From Verrucomicrobia bacterium Opi.OSU.00C (GTDB lineage Bacteria; Verrucomicrobiota; Verrucomicrobiia; Opitutales; PNEW01), in NCBI GenBank assembly GCA_002922725.1, contig PNEW01000013.1:1-33879 (forward strand): 33,879 bases of DNA, given 5' to 3'. Of the stretch, positions 1 through 8,099 are shown one piece after another. The first letter of the stretch is position 1. Every line of letters begins with the position of its first letter. A program made the position numbers and the translations under genes. The notes beneath the pieces were generated by a model. That model was given only the letters and a program-made list of their open reading frames with translations. It had not been told where the DNA came from and did no database searches.

Positions 1-272
1 CGATCACTAAAGATAAATGACAAAACATTAAACCGTCGTGTTTGACTGATATCCCAGATGTCATCTGTTGGCCAATAAACAGCCGCAATTCCTTTAGAGA
101 TTTTACTGTGAAAAGTAAAACTCTGGGTATCGCGTGCTTGAACGAAATATACTTTCCTCTCATTTGTGTAATCGGGTTTTTTCACTTTTCTCTCCGGAAG
201 AGAACCTAAAGTAACGCTAACTCCTTTAATAGTTTCTGCTAAGTTTAAATCCCCTACACAAAATTTGGATAT
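1..272 (-). pseudogene. M16 (insulinase-family) peptidase, internal fragment, inverted and cut by window edge
   Basis: The minus strand is open from 272 to the window start (about 90 codons) and reads like the central/C-terminal half of an M16 zinc peptidase: CVGDLNLAET, then GVSVTLGSLPERK, a TQSFTF stretch, IAAVYWPTDDIWDI and QTRRFNVLSFIFSD, where the next residue begins as R of the usual DRLR motif. In the family this is the non-catalytic half, whose order is VGD, GSLP, VYWPT, TRR, SDRL and then the C-terminal helices. The helices that should follow are found on the opposite strand at 249-644. There is no start codon in this piece and the frame is closed by a stop at 273-275, so the real gene is broken near 250-266. 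The family call is firm. Whether the break is biological or an assembly chimera is open. Confidence 0.72.
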
Positions 273-644
273 TTAATGGGTTTAGCGATGACTACTCCAG
301 AAGAAGTAATGGCAATTGCTGATATAATTTTGGAAATTGGAAGTGAAATGCAAGATAGAGGAATAAATGCAGATGAACTGAAGCGATCGATCGAACCCTT
401 ACTTACAAGTCTTCGTGTACAAATGCGCAATAATAATTATTGGCTCAATACTGTTCTACTCAGTTCCCAGGAATACCCACAAAAATTGGATTGGGCACGA
501 AGTATAACTGCGGATTATAAATCAATTACCGTCGAAGAAATCAATCGACTGGCACATAAATTCCTAAAAAAAGAAAAAGCCTTAAGGGTATATGTGATCC
601 CCGCGAATCTGAAAGTATCAGCGAACCCAGTTCTGATTGATTAA
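249..644 (+). pseudogene. M16 (insulinase-family) peptidase, C-terminal fragment
   Basis: The reading frame is open from 249, with an ATG at 276 that is probably internal. It encodes the last ~130 residues of an M16 peptidase: KFGYLMGLAMTTPEEV, then INADELKRSIEPLLTSL, NNYWLNTVLLSSQEYP, LDWARS and SITVEEINRLAHKFL, ending in an RVYVIP strand. These are the hallmarks of the closing domain of PqqL/zinc-protease-type M16 proteins. About 25-30 residues of family consensus are missing between the minus-strand piece (ending FSD) and the start here (IPYTKFGYL), consistent with both pieces coming from one gene. The HxxEH zinc site lies in the missing N-terminal half, so this piece cannot be a peptidase alone. 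Confidence 0.75.
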
Positions 645-795
645 ATGATGTGGCTGCCTTTCAGTGTAAGATTGTGGCATGCAATAATGGTAGGATAATA
701 AAAGTACTTTATCGAATAATATGTTTATATAATTGTATTTTAATCCATTCTTTCCCGCTTAGGGTCAAAATACATTCATTATTAGATGTAAACAT

Positions 796-824
796 TTGAC
801 TAAAATGTAATTAAAACTTTTAAA
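796..824 (+). promoter_or_regulatory. Candidate sigma-70 promoter for the SPFH gene
   Basis: TTGACT at 796-801, a 17-base spacer and TTTAAA at 819-824 lie about 57 bases before the start at 881. The -35 box is near consensus and the -10 box is weak. The rest of the 645-880 gap holds only the inverted repeat at 834-850 and no convincing gene. Confidence 0.4.
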
Positions 825-833
825 TCTACTTTG

Positions 834-850
834 CGTTAAAAAGTTTAACG
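834..850. repeat. Small perfect inverted repeat upstream of the SPFH gene
   Basis: CGTTAAA (834-840), a 3-base spacer and TTTAACG (844-850). It sits just downstream of the candidate -10 box and about 30 bases before the start codon. This is where an operator or a 5' leader hairpin would be. No regulator is identifiable. Confidence 0.35.
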
Positions 851-880
851 TAAAAATTAACTCATTTTAAAAGGAAACCA

Positions 881-1780
881 ATGCCAAAATATGCATGGCC
901 ATTAATCGTTATCGCAATCGCTGTTGGACTCTTGTTAATGTTTAGCAGCCGAGTTATTGTTACAGTACCAGCTGGTCATGTAGCAGTAGCGACATTATTC
1001 GGAGAAGTGGAACCTAAACCTTATAAAGAAGGATTACATTTTCCGGTAAACCCACTTCTTAAGTGGTATTTTTTTGATGCACGACAAAAGACTCTTAAAG
1101 ATCAGGCTAATGTTCCATCGCAGGACCAGCTTCAGACTAAAATCGATGTTAGCGTACAATTTCGTCTTGTTGGTGATATGGCTGCGCGAATACTAAAAGA
1201 TACAGGTTCATTTCAAGATGCAGTAAATGTGCACCTAGTACCTAAATTAAGGTCACTATTACGTGAACAAGGTAAATCGGTGGAACGGGCAGAAGATTTT
1301 TTTGCCGAAGAAACCCAAGAAAGGTTACAAATAGCCTTGGAGACTGATTTAAGTACTTATCTTTTAGATAAAGGGATTGATGCACAAGCAGTCCTTATTC
1401 GTGATATTACACTCCCCCCTTTTATTATTCGAGCAATTGAATCAAAGAAAGAACGGGAACAAGAAGTTGAAAAACAAAGAGCTGAACTTGAGCGATTCAG
1501 GACGGAACAACAACAGTTGATTGCATCAGCTGAGGCGAAACGAGAAGCAGCGGAACAGGAGGCTCTACAACGTAGGTTGCTAGCTGATGCCCAAGCTTAT
1601 GAAATTGGAAAAATCAACGAGGCTATATCGACGAATCCTGCTTACCTTCAACTTCAAGCCTTAGAGGCTTTAAAAAGCATTTCCAAGGATCCATCTTCTA
1701 AGTTATATTTTCTCAATGGAGATAGTCCACAGCCTTTGCCGTTGTTAAATATCGGTGATCCTTTAGGAGGTAAACAATAA
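881..1780 (+). CDS. SPFH/Band 7 (prohibitin-like) membrane protein
   Basis: 299 residues. One N-terminal membrane segment (about residues 5-24, PLIVIAIAVGLLLMF) is followed by an SPFH domain opening with VPAGHVAVATLFGEV and continuing to about residue 185 (IRDITLPPFI). A long charged helix follows (about 187-245, rich in E, R, Q and A), typical of the coiled coil through which prohibitins and HflC/HflK oligomerise. The tail is short and proline/leucine-rich. Proteins of this family form large membrane-bound rings or scaffolds that modulate proteases such as FtsH or organise membrane domains. It lies alone, 205 bases before sufS, with a partial Shine-Dalgarno (AAGGA), unusual for this window. 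HflC is possible, but no hflK partner is present, so I give only the family. Confidence 0.88.
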   Translation: MPKYAWPLIVIAIAVGLLLMFSSRVIVTVPAGHVAVATLFGEVEPKPYKEGLHFPVNPLLKWYFFDARQKTLKDQANVPSQDQLQTKIDVSVQFRLVGDMAARILKDTGSFQDAVNVHLVPKLRSLLREQGKSVERAEDFFAEETQERLQIALETDLSTYLLDKGIDAQAVLIRDITLPPFIIRAIESKKEREQEVEKQRAELERFRTEQQQLIASAEAKREAAEQEALQRRLLADAQAYEIGKINEAISTNPAYLQLQALEALKSISKDPSSKLYFLNGDSPQPLPLLNIGDPLGGKQ

Positions 1781-1908
1781 GTTGTTCTGTTATCTTTTAA
1801 ATAAGATATACCACACAAATATAGAGCAGTTTTAAAAATTAGTTTGTTGCCTTTTTACTACAAGTATTAAGTACTCGCTGTGTAAAGTATTTTCAAGTTG
1901 CCCGGTTA

Positions 1909-1938
1909 TTGACTGGGGAAATGTGATTCAATTATTTA
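1909..1938 (+). promoter_or_regulatory. Candidate promoter for sufS-sufU
   Basis: TTGACT at 1909-1914, an 18-base spacer and TATTTA at 1933-1938, about 48 bases before the sufS start. A better-looking TATAAC at 1937-1942 would need a 22-base spacer. The 1781-1985 gap holds no gene. Confidence 0.35.
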
Positions 1939-1985
1939 TAACTATCTTGTTTATGGTAAGTTTAACATGAATCAATTTTAGACTA

Positions 1986-3252
1986 ATGCCCGCTGAAATA
2001 AAGAAAACCTCATTTTCAACCAAACCATTTAGTGGTTTTGATATTGAAAGAATACGTGGTGATTTTCCTATCCTCAATTTACGGATAGGAGATCATCCAC
2101 TTGTCTACTTGGACAATGCCGCGACAACACAGAAACCAAAGGTGCTTATTGAATATTTAAACAAATTTTATAGTGAACAAAATGCTAATATTCACCGTGG
2201 GGTCTATTTTCTTAGTGAAAAAGCTACTGATGCTTTTGAAAGATCTCGCATCCGAATAGCCAATTTCATTAATGCATCCGATGACCGTGAAATAGTATTT
2301 CTCCGAGGAACTACTGAAGCAATTAATTTAGTCGCTCAGTCTTTTGGACGTCGTTTTATAAAGAAAGATGATGAAGTTATTATCTCTATTCTTGAGCATC
2401 ATGCAAATATTGTCCCTTGGCAGATTATATGCGAACTGATGGGTGCTAAGCTCAAGATAATACCTATGGATGATCGGGGAGTACTTGATTTAGAAGCCTA
2501 TGAAAAGATGCTCAATGATCGTACTAGGATAGTTGCTATCACCCATATTTCAAATGCTATTGGAACAGTAAACCCTGTTAAAGAAATGATTGAAAAGGCA
2601 CATCAATGGGATATCCCTGTTTTAATCGATGGTGCACAATCTATTCCTCATTTCCCTATTAATGTTAGTACAATGGATTGTGATTTTTTTGTATTCTCGG
2701 GACACAAAATATTCGGACCGACAGGAGTCGGCGTTCTTTATGGTAAAGAAAAATGGTTACGTGAAATGCCACCTTATCAAGGGGGAGGTGAAATGATAAA
2801 TACGGTAACAATGGAAAAAAAGTACTTTTAAAGATATCCCATATAAATTTGAAGCAGGGACACCAGATATTAGTGGGGTAATTGGGTTATCTGTAGCGAT
2901 TGATTACTTTGAAGGTTTAGATATTGAAGCTATACAAGTTCACGAAATTGATCTTTTGAATTATGGGACAGAAGTTTTGGAGCAAGTTAGTGGGTTAAAA
3001 ATTATTGGAAATGCACCTGAAAAATCAAATGTCTTATCTTTTGTTTTAGCAGATATACACCCTCATGACATAGGGACTTTTCTTGATAGCGATGGGATTT
3101 CTGTTCGCACCGGTCACCATTGTGCACAACCACTGATGAAACGTCTCTCTGTTTCAGCCACAGCAAGGGCTTCATTAAGTTTTTATAATACACGGGAAGA
3201 GATTGATAAATTAAAGGATAGTCTACTTAAAATCAAAAATTTTTTTAATTAA
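1986..3252 (+). CDS. sufS: SufS-type cysteine desulfurase, frame broken at A7 (2815-2821)
   Basis: PLP-dependent class V aminotransferase fold that removes sulfur from cysteine for Fe-S cluster assembly. The first part (residues 1-277) shows VYLDNAATTQKP, ILEHHANIVPW, IDGAQSIPH and the PLP lysine in SGHKIFGPTGVG (K241). The frame then stops at 2827-2829. Deleting one A from the A7 run at 2815-2821 restores EKSTFKDIPYKFEAGTPDIS without further stops to 3252. That part contains the catalytic-cysteine loop RTGHHCAQP. The restored protein is about 421 residues, normal for SufS. The stop overlaps the sufU start by one base, so they are co-transcribed. SufS activity normally needs SufU or SufE, and SufU is next door. 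sufB, sufC and sufD are not in the window. A true null is unlikely given the conservation on both sides of the shift. Confidence 0.88.
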
Positions 3253-3701
3253 TGAATGAATTAACAGAGCTTTATCAAGAAATCATTCTCGATCACAATA
3301 AACGACCACGTAACTACTATTTAATTGAGGATGCAACTCATAGTGCAGAAGGGCATAATCCTCTTTGTGGCGATGAGATTTCAGTTTCTTTGCGCTTGAA
3401 CGGTGACCAAATAGAAGATATTTCTTTTCAAGGTGAAGGCTGCGCAATTTCAAAAGGTTCCGCCTCTTTGATGACAACGCTAATAAAAGGTAAATCACTA
3501 AAAATGGCAAAAGCAGAATCTTCTATTATCAAGCAAATGCTTACATCTTCTGAAGAATCAGAAATCTCAATTGAAGAAATAGGAGATATAATAGCTTTAT
3601 CTGGAGTTCGCCGTTTTCCAGTACGTATTAAATGTGCAACTCTAGCCTGGCACACTTTTGAGGCTGCTCTCAATGGTGACGAGAAGACAACGACCGAATA
3701 A
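3252..3701 (+). CDS. sufU: SufU, sulfur acceptor/IscU-like Fe-S assembly protein
   Basis: 149 residues, IscU/NifU-N fold. It receives persulfide sulfur from SufS. All three metal/sulfur cysteines are visible: NPLCGDE, GEGCAISKGS and RIKCATLAWHTFE. The insertion between the second and third cysteine (MLTSSEESEISIEEIGD) and the terminal region FPVRIKCATLAWHT are typical of SufU rather than IscU. The start overlaps the sufS stop (TAATG), so translational coupling is likely. The usual sufBCD genes are absent here, so the scaffold complex must be encoded elsewhere. Confidence 0.92.
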   Translation: MNELTELYQEIILDHNKRPRNYYLIEDATHSAEGHNPLCGDEISVSLRLNGDQIEDISFQGEGCAISKGSASLMTTLIKGKSLKMAKAESSIIKQMLTSSEESEISIEEIGDIIALSGVRRFPVRIKCATLAWHTFEAALNGDEKTTTE

Positions 3702-3707
3702 TCATAT

Positions 3708-4199
3708 TTGATTGTAATATATTTCTGGATTTTTAAGTTTTTGAATATAAAAGTTAAAGAATTATTTCCTGTTATCCCAGTATTTGCAGGACTGAATAGT
3801 GATGCATTAAACTCTCTCATTGAGAGAGTGCGGGTATTTGACTATTCGCCAGGTGATATTATTATATCTGAAGGGACTTTGGGAGACACACTGTATGTTG
3901 TTGCTGAGGGTGCTGTTGAGGTAGTTAAGAATCTAGACTTAGCGAATGAGAGGGTGATCGCTACCTTGGATGTAAAAGAAACATTTGGTGAGATGTGTAT
4001 AATTGAGCCCGTGGCACGATCAGCATCGGTTCGCGCTCTAACTGAACCAACATTACTTTATGCATTACACAGCTCAGATCTTTACCGTCTTTACAAGGTT
4101 AATCCTGAACAATTTTCTATTTTAATTCTTAATATTGCGCGCGATATTTGCAGACGATTAAGACAAGTAGATGAACTGTATACAGTTAAGGTTGTTTAG
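3708..4199 (+). CDS. Cyclic-nucleotide-binding-domain protein (single CNB domain)
   Basis: 163 residues from a TTG start six bases after sufU; another TTG at 3741 would give 152 residues and begins closer to the domain. The whole protein is one CRP/PKA-type CNB beta-barrel: PVFAGLNSDALNSL, FDYSPGDIIISEGTLGDTLYVV, then the phosphate-binding cassette FGEMCIIEPVARSASVRA with the Glu and Arg that usually bind cyclic phosphate, and a C-terminal helix (FSILILNIARDICRRL). There is no helix-turn-helix, channel or kinase domain, so it is not a CRP transcription factor. It may sense cAMP/cGMP and act through a partner, or serve as a small regulatory subunit. There is no Shine-Dalgarno. Function unknown beyond the fold. 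Confidence 0.82.
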   Translation: MIVIYFWIFKFLNIKVKELFPVIPVFAGLNSDALNSLIERVRVFDYSPGDIIISEGTLGDTLYVVAEGAVEVVKNLDLANERVIATLDVKETFGEMCIIEPVARSASVRALTEPTLLYALHSSDLYRLYKVNPEQFSILILNIARDICRRLRQVDELYTVKVV

Positions 4200-4228
4200 G
4201 GTATTATATCATTTATAATATTCTATTT

Positions 4229-4783
4229 ATGTTCTTAATTCACCTTTTTTATTTCGCTTTAACCGGTATCGGTCTTGGGTTAGTTTTTTTTTGGCGGAGA
4301 AACGAATTAAACTTATTTGATCCCTTGGGATTCTCCATCGAAGGTTCCCTGATATTTTCAACTCTCACTGTTGCAATAATTTTTACTGTGCACTTCTTGT
4401 CCCGTTGGTCCGTGGGACATTGGTCATCGCTTAAGCAAAGTGCCCACGAACTAAATTGTTGGATCGGTGAAATGAAAAATATTCAAATACTTATTATTTC
4501 TTTAGCTAGTGGAGTCGGAGAGGAGATAATATTTAGAGGGTGGTTATTAAATGAAATAGGCCTAATCTCCTCTTCATTGGTGTTTGGGGTTGTTCACTGG
4601 CCACCAAATAAGCACTGGCGGTTTTGGCCTTTTTTTGCATTTAGTATGGGGATGATTCTCGGTTTACTTTGTATCTGGTCTAATACTTTGATTTACGCGA
4701 TTGTTGTTCATGTTGGTATAAATTTATTAAACCTTCGCTTATTACCAAAAATTGTTAATTCTGGAGAGTACGACAAGAGATAA
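4229..4783 (+). CDS. CPBP-family intramembrane glutamic endopeptidase (Rce1/Abi-like)
   Basis: 184 residues with about six hydrophobic segments (roughly 1-22, 41-60, 85-97, 112-122, 133-150, 153-170). The three CPBP motifs are intact: EEIIFR (E98, E99, R103), FGVVH (H123) and HVGIN (H161, N165). These polar residues form the membrane-buried active site of Rce1-type proteases. Bacterial members process membrane proteins or provide bacteriocin self-immunity, and the substrate cannot be inferred here. A TATAAT at 4214-4219 lies nine bases before the ATG, so the transcript may be nearly leaderless. The T9 run at 4284-4292 lies within the gene and the frame is intact across it. Confidence 0.85.
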   Translation: MFLIHLFYFALTGIGLGLVFFWRRNELNLFDPLGFSIEGSLIFSTLTVAIIFTVHFLSRWSVGHWSSLKQSAHELNCWIGEMKNIQILIISLASGVGEEIIFRGWLLNEIGLISSSLVFGVVHWPPNKHWRFWPFFAFSMGMILGLLCIWSNTLIYAIVVHVGINLLNLRLLPKIVNSGEYDKR

Positions 4784-4823
4784 TTTTCATCAAAAAGTGA
4801 AATCTAAAATTATTGATTATACT

Positions 4824-6188
4824 TTACCTATTTTTAGCTTGAATAAACTTGTGTTGAGGATTTTCAATCCAGAATCCACCAATTGCTATGGCGAAAGGTA
4901 TAAAAATTGAAAAGATGAAGATGGGTTCATATTGACCTAGATATTGTTTAGAGAGGCTAAAAATAAAAGGTCCAAGTGAACTGCTAATAACTGTAATAGA
5001 ACCTGATAAACCGGCTATGACTCCTAAGTGGAAACGCCCATAGTAACGCGGCCAGGAAACACCGTTTAAAACTTGCCAACAGCCTGTGGGAATACCAATT
5101 CCTAAAATAATAAAAACCTTTCCTATTATAGAAGGCATAATGAGCATTCCAGCTGGAGCTATAGCACTAGCAGCAGCCATTAAAATAAGAACATATTTAA
5201 GTCGGGTTTTATCGGCTAACCAACCCGTGATAAAATTTGTGATGACACCGACGATAGCCATAGGGATAAACAGATTCAATGTCATAGCTTTGCTTAATCC
5301 AAGTTCTCCACCAATTGAAATGACATGAAAGGTATACCCAGTGGTGAACATTGCGCTGAAAGCAAAGTTTATATTGAGGAGCCAGAATGAATAGGTTCTG
5401 ATCGCCTGTTCCAGAGTGAATTCATGTACAGTCACCCTATCTGAGTTTTTAATAGGATCTTCTTTAACCGGAGGGAGTTCACCATCCATAAAAAGACCAC
5501 ATTCTTCGGGGTTATCTCGAAATAAAATCCACGCAATAAGAGCACTACCGAAGATGAGTAATAAGCCTAAGATTAACCACGCCCCACGCCACCCACACCA
5601 TTCGATAAGAGCATTAAAAACTTTGGGTGTAATAGTAAAGGCGAATGTAGATAACGTTCCGCTGATTGCCATGATCAGACCTCGTTTTTTATCAAACCAT
5701 TTTCCCATAATATTTTGTGACATAACCCAAAGGAATCCTTGGGCAATTAAGCGGATTAAGAAAAATCCAATTAATACAGTGATAAAGGAAGCGCTCCACC
5801 GATTAATCATAACAATGTTAATGCTAATGAAAGCTGCAATACGGTCTGATTGACTTAATAAAATAAGAGAAAATCCCATACTAATTAAGGCAAAGAAAAT
5901 GCATTTTCTTCCGCCATATCGATCATATAGTTTGCCGGACCAGGGTAGGAGTAGTCCTCCAAGAAGAGTTCCAAGGAAATAGGCGAAGCTTAAATGAACA
6001 CGAGTCAAGCCAAGATGAATTATGAGGTGATCTATAAATACACTTACTCCACTGGTTTGTCCTGGCATCGATGAAATAAAAGAAAGTGTTCCTACTCCAA
6101 CAATTAACCAACCGTAAAAAAATGGCATCCGTGCGGGCGATAAAGGAAAATTAGGTGCCCAAAAGTTTGAACCTTTACTTTTCATCAA
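4824..6188 (-). CDS. Major facilitator superfamily transporter, OFA/monocarboxylate-like
   Basis: 454 residues with about 12 membrane segments. The N-terminus (FFYGWLIVGVGTLSFISSMPGQTSGVSVF) is typical of the oxalate/formate antiporter and monocarboxylate branch. The loop-2 MFS signature appears as GKLYDRYGGRKC, and its counterpart in the second half as GWLADKTRLKY. A long charged central loop (about 222-252, RDNPEECGLFMDGE) separates the two six-helix halves. The substrate is probably a small carboxylate, but this is inference from overall resemblance. It is divergent from the lrp-like gene at 6447, with a 258-base shared upstream region. There is no Shine-Dalgarno before the ATG. Confidence 0.82.
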   Translation of the reverse strand: MMKSKGSNFWAPNFPLSPARMPFFYGWLIVGVGTLSFISSMPGQTSGVSVFIDHLIIHLGLTRVHLSFAYFLGTLLGGLLLPWSGKLYDRYGGRKCIFFALISMGFSLILLSQSDRIAAFISINIVMINRWSASFITVLIGFFLIRLIAQGFLWVMSQNIMGKWFDKKRGLIMAISGTLSTFAFTITPKVFNALIEWCGWRGAWLILGLLLIFGSALIAWILFRDNPEECGLFMDGELPPVKEDPIKNSDRVTVHEFTLEQAIRTYSFWLLNINFAFSAMFTTGYTFHVISIGGELGLSKAMTLNLFIPMAIVGVITNFITGWLADKTRLKYVLILMAAASAIAPAGMLIMPSIIGKVFIILGIGIPTGCWQVLNGVSWPRYYGRFHLGVIAGLSGSITVISSSLGPFIFSLSKQYLGQYEPIFIFSIFIPFAIAIGGFWIENPQHKFIQAKNR

Positions 6189-6261
6189 GATTTATCTGGA
6201 TCATTTTTATTAATAGAAGCTATATTAATTGGTGTTGCGTGCTAATAAAAAATTTGAATAG

Positions 6262-6279
6262 TCAATATCCAAATATTGA
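6262..6279. repeat. Inverted repeat between divergent MFS and Lrp genes
   Basis: TCAATAT (6262-6268), CCAA, ATATTGA (6273-6279): a perfect 7-bp dyad about 75 bases upstream of the MFS start and 168 bases upstream of the Lrp-family gene. Lrp/AsnC proteins often bind AT-rich dyads near their own promoter, so this could be a site for the adjacent regulator. In such AT-rich DNA chance is also possible. Nothing else in 6189-6446 is convincing. Confidence 0.3.
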
Positions 6280-6446
6280 GGATAAATAATAAATAAGGCT
6301 CAACTGATACAAAAATAAATTTAGAACGATAGGACTGCGCACTAAATACGCTGCAGCAATTAGCAGACAAGCATTTTCACAACAATCGTATAAATGTAAC
6401 TATTACTTAATAATAGTAAATTTTAATTTCAAATTACCCTTTTATT

Positions 6447-6929
6447 ATGAATAAAATTTTAAAATTGATTACTGAAGATGAGAGTCTTTCTCCCGATCAA
6501 ATAGGAGAAATTCTTGGAATGAATAAAAATGATGTAGAAAAGGAATTGATCAAACTTAAGGATGACAATATCTTATTAGGTTGGAGGCCGATCCTAAATC
6601 AAGAGGCCCTAGGACAAGAATTTGTACGTGCAGTTATTGAAGTGAAAATAAGCCCGGAGCGTGAAGATGGGTTTGATCGTGTTTCTAAACGAATAAGTCA
6701 ATTTAATGAAGTAGAATCATGTTACTTGATGTCAGGAGGCTATGACTTACTGGTTGTTGTCAAAGGAGATACTTTACATAAAGTAGCTGCATTTGTATCA
6801 GAAAAATTAGCTACACTCTCTGGGGTCTTATCGACAGGAACTCATTTTTTATTGAGAGCTTATAAAGAACAAGGTTACTATCTTGGGGATAAAGGGCAAG
6901 GTAGTGATAAACCTGCCATTACTCCGTAA
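6447..6929 (+). CDS. Lrp/AsnC-family transcriptional regulator
   Basis: 160 residues. The N-terminal winged helix-turn-helix (about 1-55: LSPDQIGEILGMNKNDVEKELIKLKDDNI, written here only as key helices LSPDQIGEILGM and NDVEKELIKL) is followed by a ligand-sensing RAM domain (about 62-150) with VRAVIEVKI, the Gly-rich turn MSGGYDLLVVVKG and VLSTGTHFLL. Lrp-type proteins form octamers and respond to amino acids. Its stop overlaps the aminotransferase start by one base (TAATG). That strongly suggests a co-transcribed sensor/enzyme pair in amino-acid metabolism, with the regulator probably controlling the pair. No Shine-Dalgarno is visible. Confidence 0.9.
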   Translation: MNKILKLITEDESLSPDQIGEILGMNKNDVEKELIKLKDDNILLGWRPILNQEALGQEFVRAVIEVKISPEREDGFDRVSKRISQFNEVESCYLMSGGYDLLVVVKGDTLHKVAAFVSEKLATLSGVLSTGTHFLLRAYKEQGYYLGDKGQGSDKPAITP

Positions 6930-8098
6930 TGAACCAGGGTAGTTCAAAATATATAGCGAATCATATCAAAGAGTTGCCTCGTTCGGGAATTCGCGACTTT
7001 TTTGCAATTGTTTCACAAGTACCCGATGCTATTTCACTTGGAATCGGAGAACCTGACTTTATTTCCCCATGGCATGTACGTGAAGCTGCAATTTTTGCCC
7101 TCGAACAAGGCAAAACAAGCTATACTGATAATTTAGGCCTGATTGAGTTGAGGATAGCAATTGTTAAATATCTTGAATCAAATTTTGGTATAACTTATAA
7201 TCCACACGATGAAGTTTTGGTTACAACCGGTGTATCTGAAGCTTTAGATGTAACTTTGCGGGCGATTATAAATCCGGGCGACAAGATATTATATCATGAA
7301 CCTAGTTATGTTTCTTATCACCCTAGTGTAACATTGGCCCATGGTGAAGCTATTTCAGTTCCGACGTGTTCAAAAAATAATTTTAAGCTTGAACCTAAAT
7401 CTTTGATAAATGCATGGCAACCAGGTTGTAAAGCTCTCCTCCTTAATTTTCCTACTAATCCAACAGGCGGGACAATTGATCATGAGAAACTAGTTGAGAT
7501 TGCGCGATTTGTGGTAGATAAAGACCTCCTTGTTATTAGTGATGAAATATATGCTGAACTTACTTTCGAAGGTAAACATAGAAGCATTGCTTCACTCCCC
7601 GGAATGAAAAACCGTACTGTACTTCTTCACGGAGTTTCTAAAGCTTTTGCGATGACAGGCTTTAGGTTAGGTTACGTTTGTGCCACACCCGCGCTAATTG
7701 AAGCTATGACGAAAGTACACCAGTATAGTATGATGTGCGCACCCATTTTAAGCCAAACTGCTGCAATTGAAGCTCTAAATAACGGAGGGGATAGTGTTCA
7801 ACGAATGTTTGAGCAATACTTGCGGCGTCGCGAATACATGGTTCGTCGGTTCAATGAAATCGGATTACCCTGCTATTATCCTGAGGGTACTTTTTATACC
7901 TTTCCCAATGTTCAATCAACGGGTTTAACCGAAATCGAATTTTCGCATCGTCTTCTCCGTGATCAAAAGGTCGCAGTCGTTCCCGGCACCGCATTTGGTG
8001 AAAAAGGAAAAGGGCATATTCGTACTAGCTTCTCATCAAGTTATGAGCATATTATCGAAGCTACTGATCGAATAGAGCAGTTTGTCGGGAACCTATGA
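6929..8098 (+). CDS. Class I/II PLP-dependent aminotransferase (PatA/AspC-like, fold type I)
   Basis: 389 residues. The opening ISLGIGEPDF, the NFPTNPTGG motif (N177), SDEIYAE (D205) and the PLP lysine in GVSKAFAMTGFRLGY (K238, with R246) define subgroup I-gamma aminotransferases that exchange amino groups between aromatic, aspartate-type or branched amino acids and 2-oxoacids. The C-terminal YYPEGTFYTFPNV and the substrate-carboxylate arginine in GHIRTSFSSSYEH are present. It is tightly coupled to the Lrp-family regulator upstream and followed one base later by der. Substrate specificity cannot be read from the sequence. Confidence 0.9.
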   Translation: MNQGSSKYIANHIKELPRSGIRDFFAIVSQVPDAISLGIGEPDFISPWHVREAAIFALEQGKTSYTDNLGLIELRIAIVKYLESNFGITYNPHDEVLVTTGVSEALDVTLRAIINPGDKILYHEPSYVSYHPSVTLAHGEAISVPTCSKNNFKLEPKSLINAWQPGCKALLLNFPTNPTGGTIDHEKLVEIARFVVDKDLLVISDEIYAELTFEGKHRSIASLPGMKNRTVLLHGVSKAFAMTGFRLGYVCATPALIEAMTKVHQYSMMCAPILSQTAAIEALNNGGDSVQRMFEQYLRRREYMVRRFNEIGLPCYYPEGTFYTFPNVQSTGLTEIEFSHRLLRDQKVAVVPGTAFGEKGKGHIRTSFSSSYEHIIEATDRIEQFVGNL

Positions 8099-8099
8099 A

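Noticed and set aside
276-644. Complete small protein of 122 residues
   Set aside because: The sequence matches only the C-terminal domain of M16 peptidases and the frame is open further upstream, so it is a fragment.
3428-3820. 130-codon minus-strand frame across sufU
   Set aside because: Antisense to sufU and the CNB gene; no family resemblance.
5086-5853. Plus-strand frames of 80 and 145 codons within the MFS gene
   Set aside because: Antisense to a well-conserved transporter gene, with no recognisable domains; typical shadow frames.
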